Part shown: piece after piece, positions 5,016 through 5,032 of the stretch | Numbering within the stretch: position 1 is the first letter of the stretch | How the letters are laid out: each line of letters begins with the position of its first letter | Assembly: GCA_030623425.1 (NCBI GenBank) | Contig: JAUXMA010000152.1 | Coordinates: 1-5,032, forward strand | Length of the DNA: 5,032 bases | Source of the DNA: Rhodospirillaceae bacterium | Lineage (GTDB): Bacteria > Pseudomonadota > Alphaproteobacteria > Rhodospirillales > 2-02-FULL-58-16 | Direction of reading: 5' to 3' | The notes under the pieces: model-generated | Database searches by the model: none | Told to the model about the DNA's origin: nothing | Seen by the model: only the letters and a program-made list of their open reading frames with translations | Program-made: the position numbers and the translations under genes

Positions 5016-5032
5016 GCGGGGGCCCCCCGAGG

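Larger units (their letters stand above)
4802..5032. other. Hairpin-rich non-coding tail to the window edge
   Basis: No gene is seen in these 231 bases. Four inverted repeats crowd the stretch: TCCCCTC/GAGGGGA (4868-4890), GGCGCC twice around AGT (4896-4910), TTGCC/GGCAA (4937-4941 and 4955-4959) and CGGGGGG/CCCCCCG (4987-5006). A 10-bp palindrome GGGGGCCCCC (5018-5027) closes the window. This could be the 3' end of the yjgN-M48 transcript plus a dispersed GC-rich intergenic repeat. Confidence 0.5.

Overview
The window looks like chromosomal DNA from a GC-rich alphaproteobacterium, possibly a Rhodospirillales-type lineage. The evidence is the GC-rich codon use, an AcuI/YhdH-type reductase, a small proline-rich lipoprotein of a type I associate with alphaproteobacteria, and a DUF898 (YjgN) gene next to an M48 peptidase. 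The lineage is inferred from protein character only; there is no rRNA or other marker.

Layout. On the minus strand, positions 1-493 hold the first 164 codons of a rhomboid-family intramembrane serine protease that runs off the left edge; the serine motif GASG and the distal histidine are both visible. Positions 494-828 contain no convincing gene. They do carry a perfect 17-bp palindrome that overlaps a TTGACA box upstream of the rhomboid gene, and a perfect 11-bp inverted repeat. Next, on the minus strand, come a 156-residue lipoprotein (829-1299) and a zinc-free MDR oxidoreductase of the acryloyl-CoA reductase type (1446-2450). The two are separated by a spacer whose nested stem and T8 tract on the minus strand suggest a terminator for the reductase gene.

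A 116-bp divergent region (2451-2566) separates the reductase from a plus-strand pair that is almost certainly one operon. The pair is a three-repeat multi-pass membrane protein of the DUF898/YjgN family (2567-3706) and, three bases after its stop, a GTG-started M48 metallopeptidase with an N-terminal domain, one membrane anchor and an intact HEMGH zinc site (3710-4801). The last 231 bases (4802-5032) are non-coding and rich in hairpins, with G/C tracts at the right edge.

Functionally the window has a membrane-proteolysis flavour: a rhomboid protease at one end and a membrane-anchored M48 peptidase with its membrane partner at the other. Nothing shows that these two act together, because they are separated and in opposite orientation. 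The YjgN-M48 pair is the most interesting unit. No mobile element, CRISPR array, RNA gene or clearly undescribed system was found.
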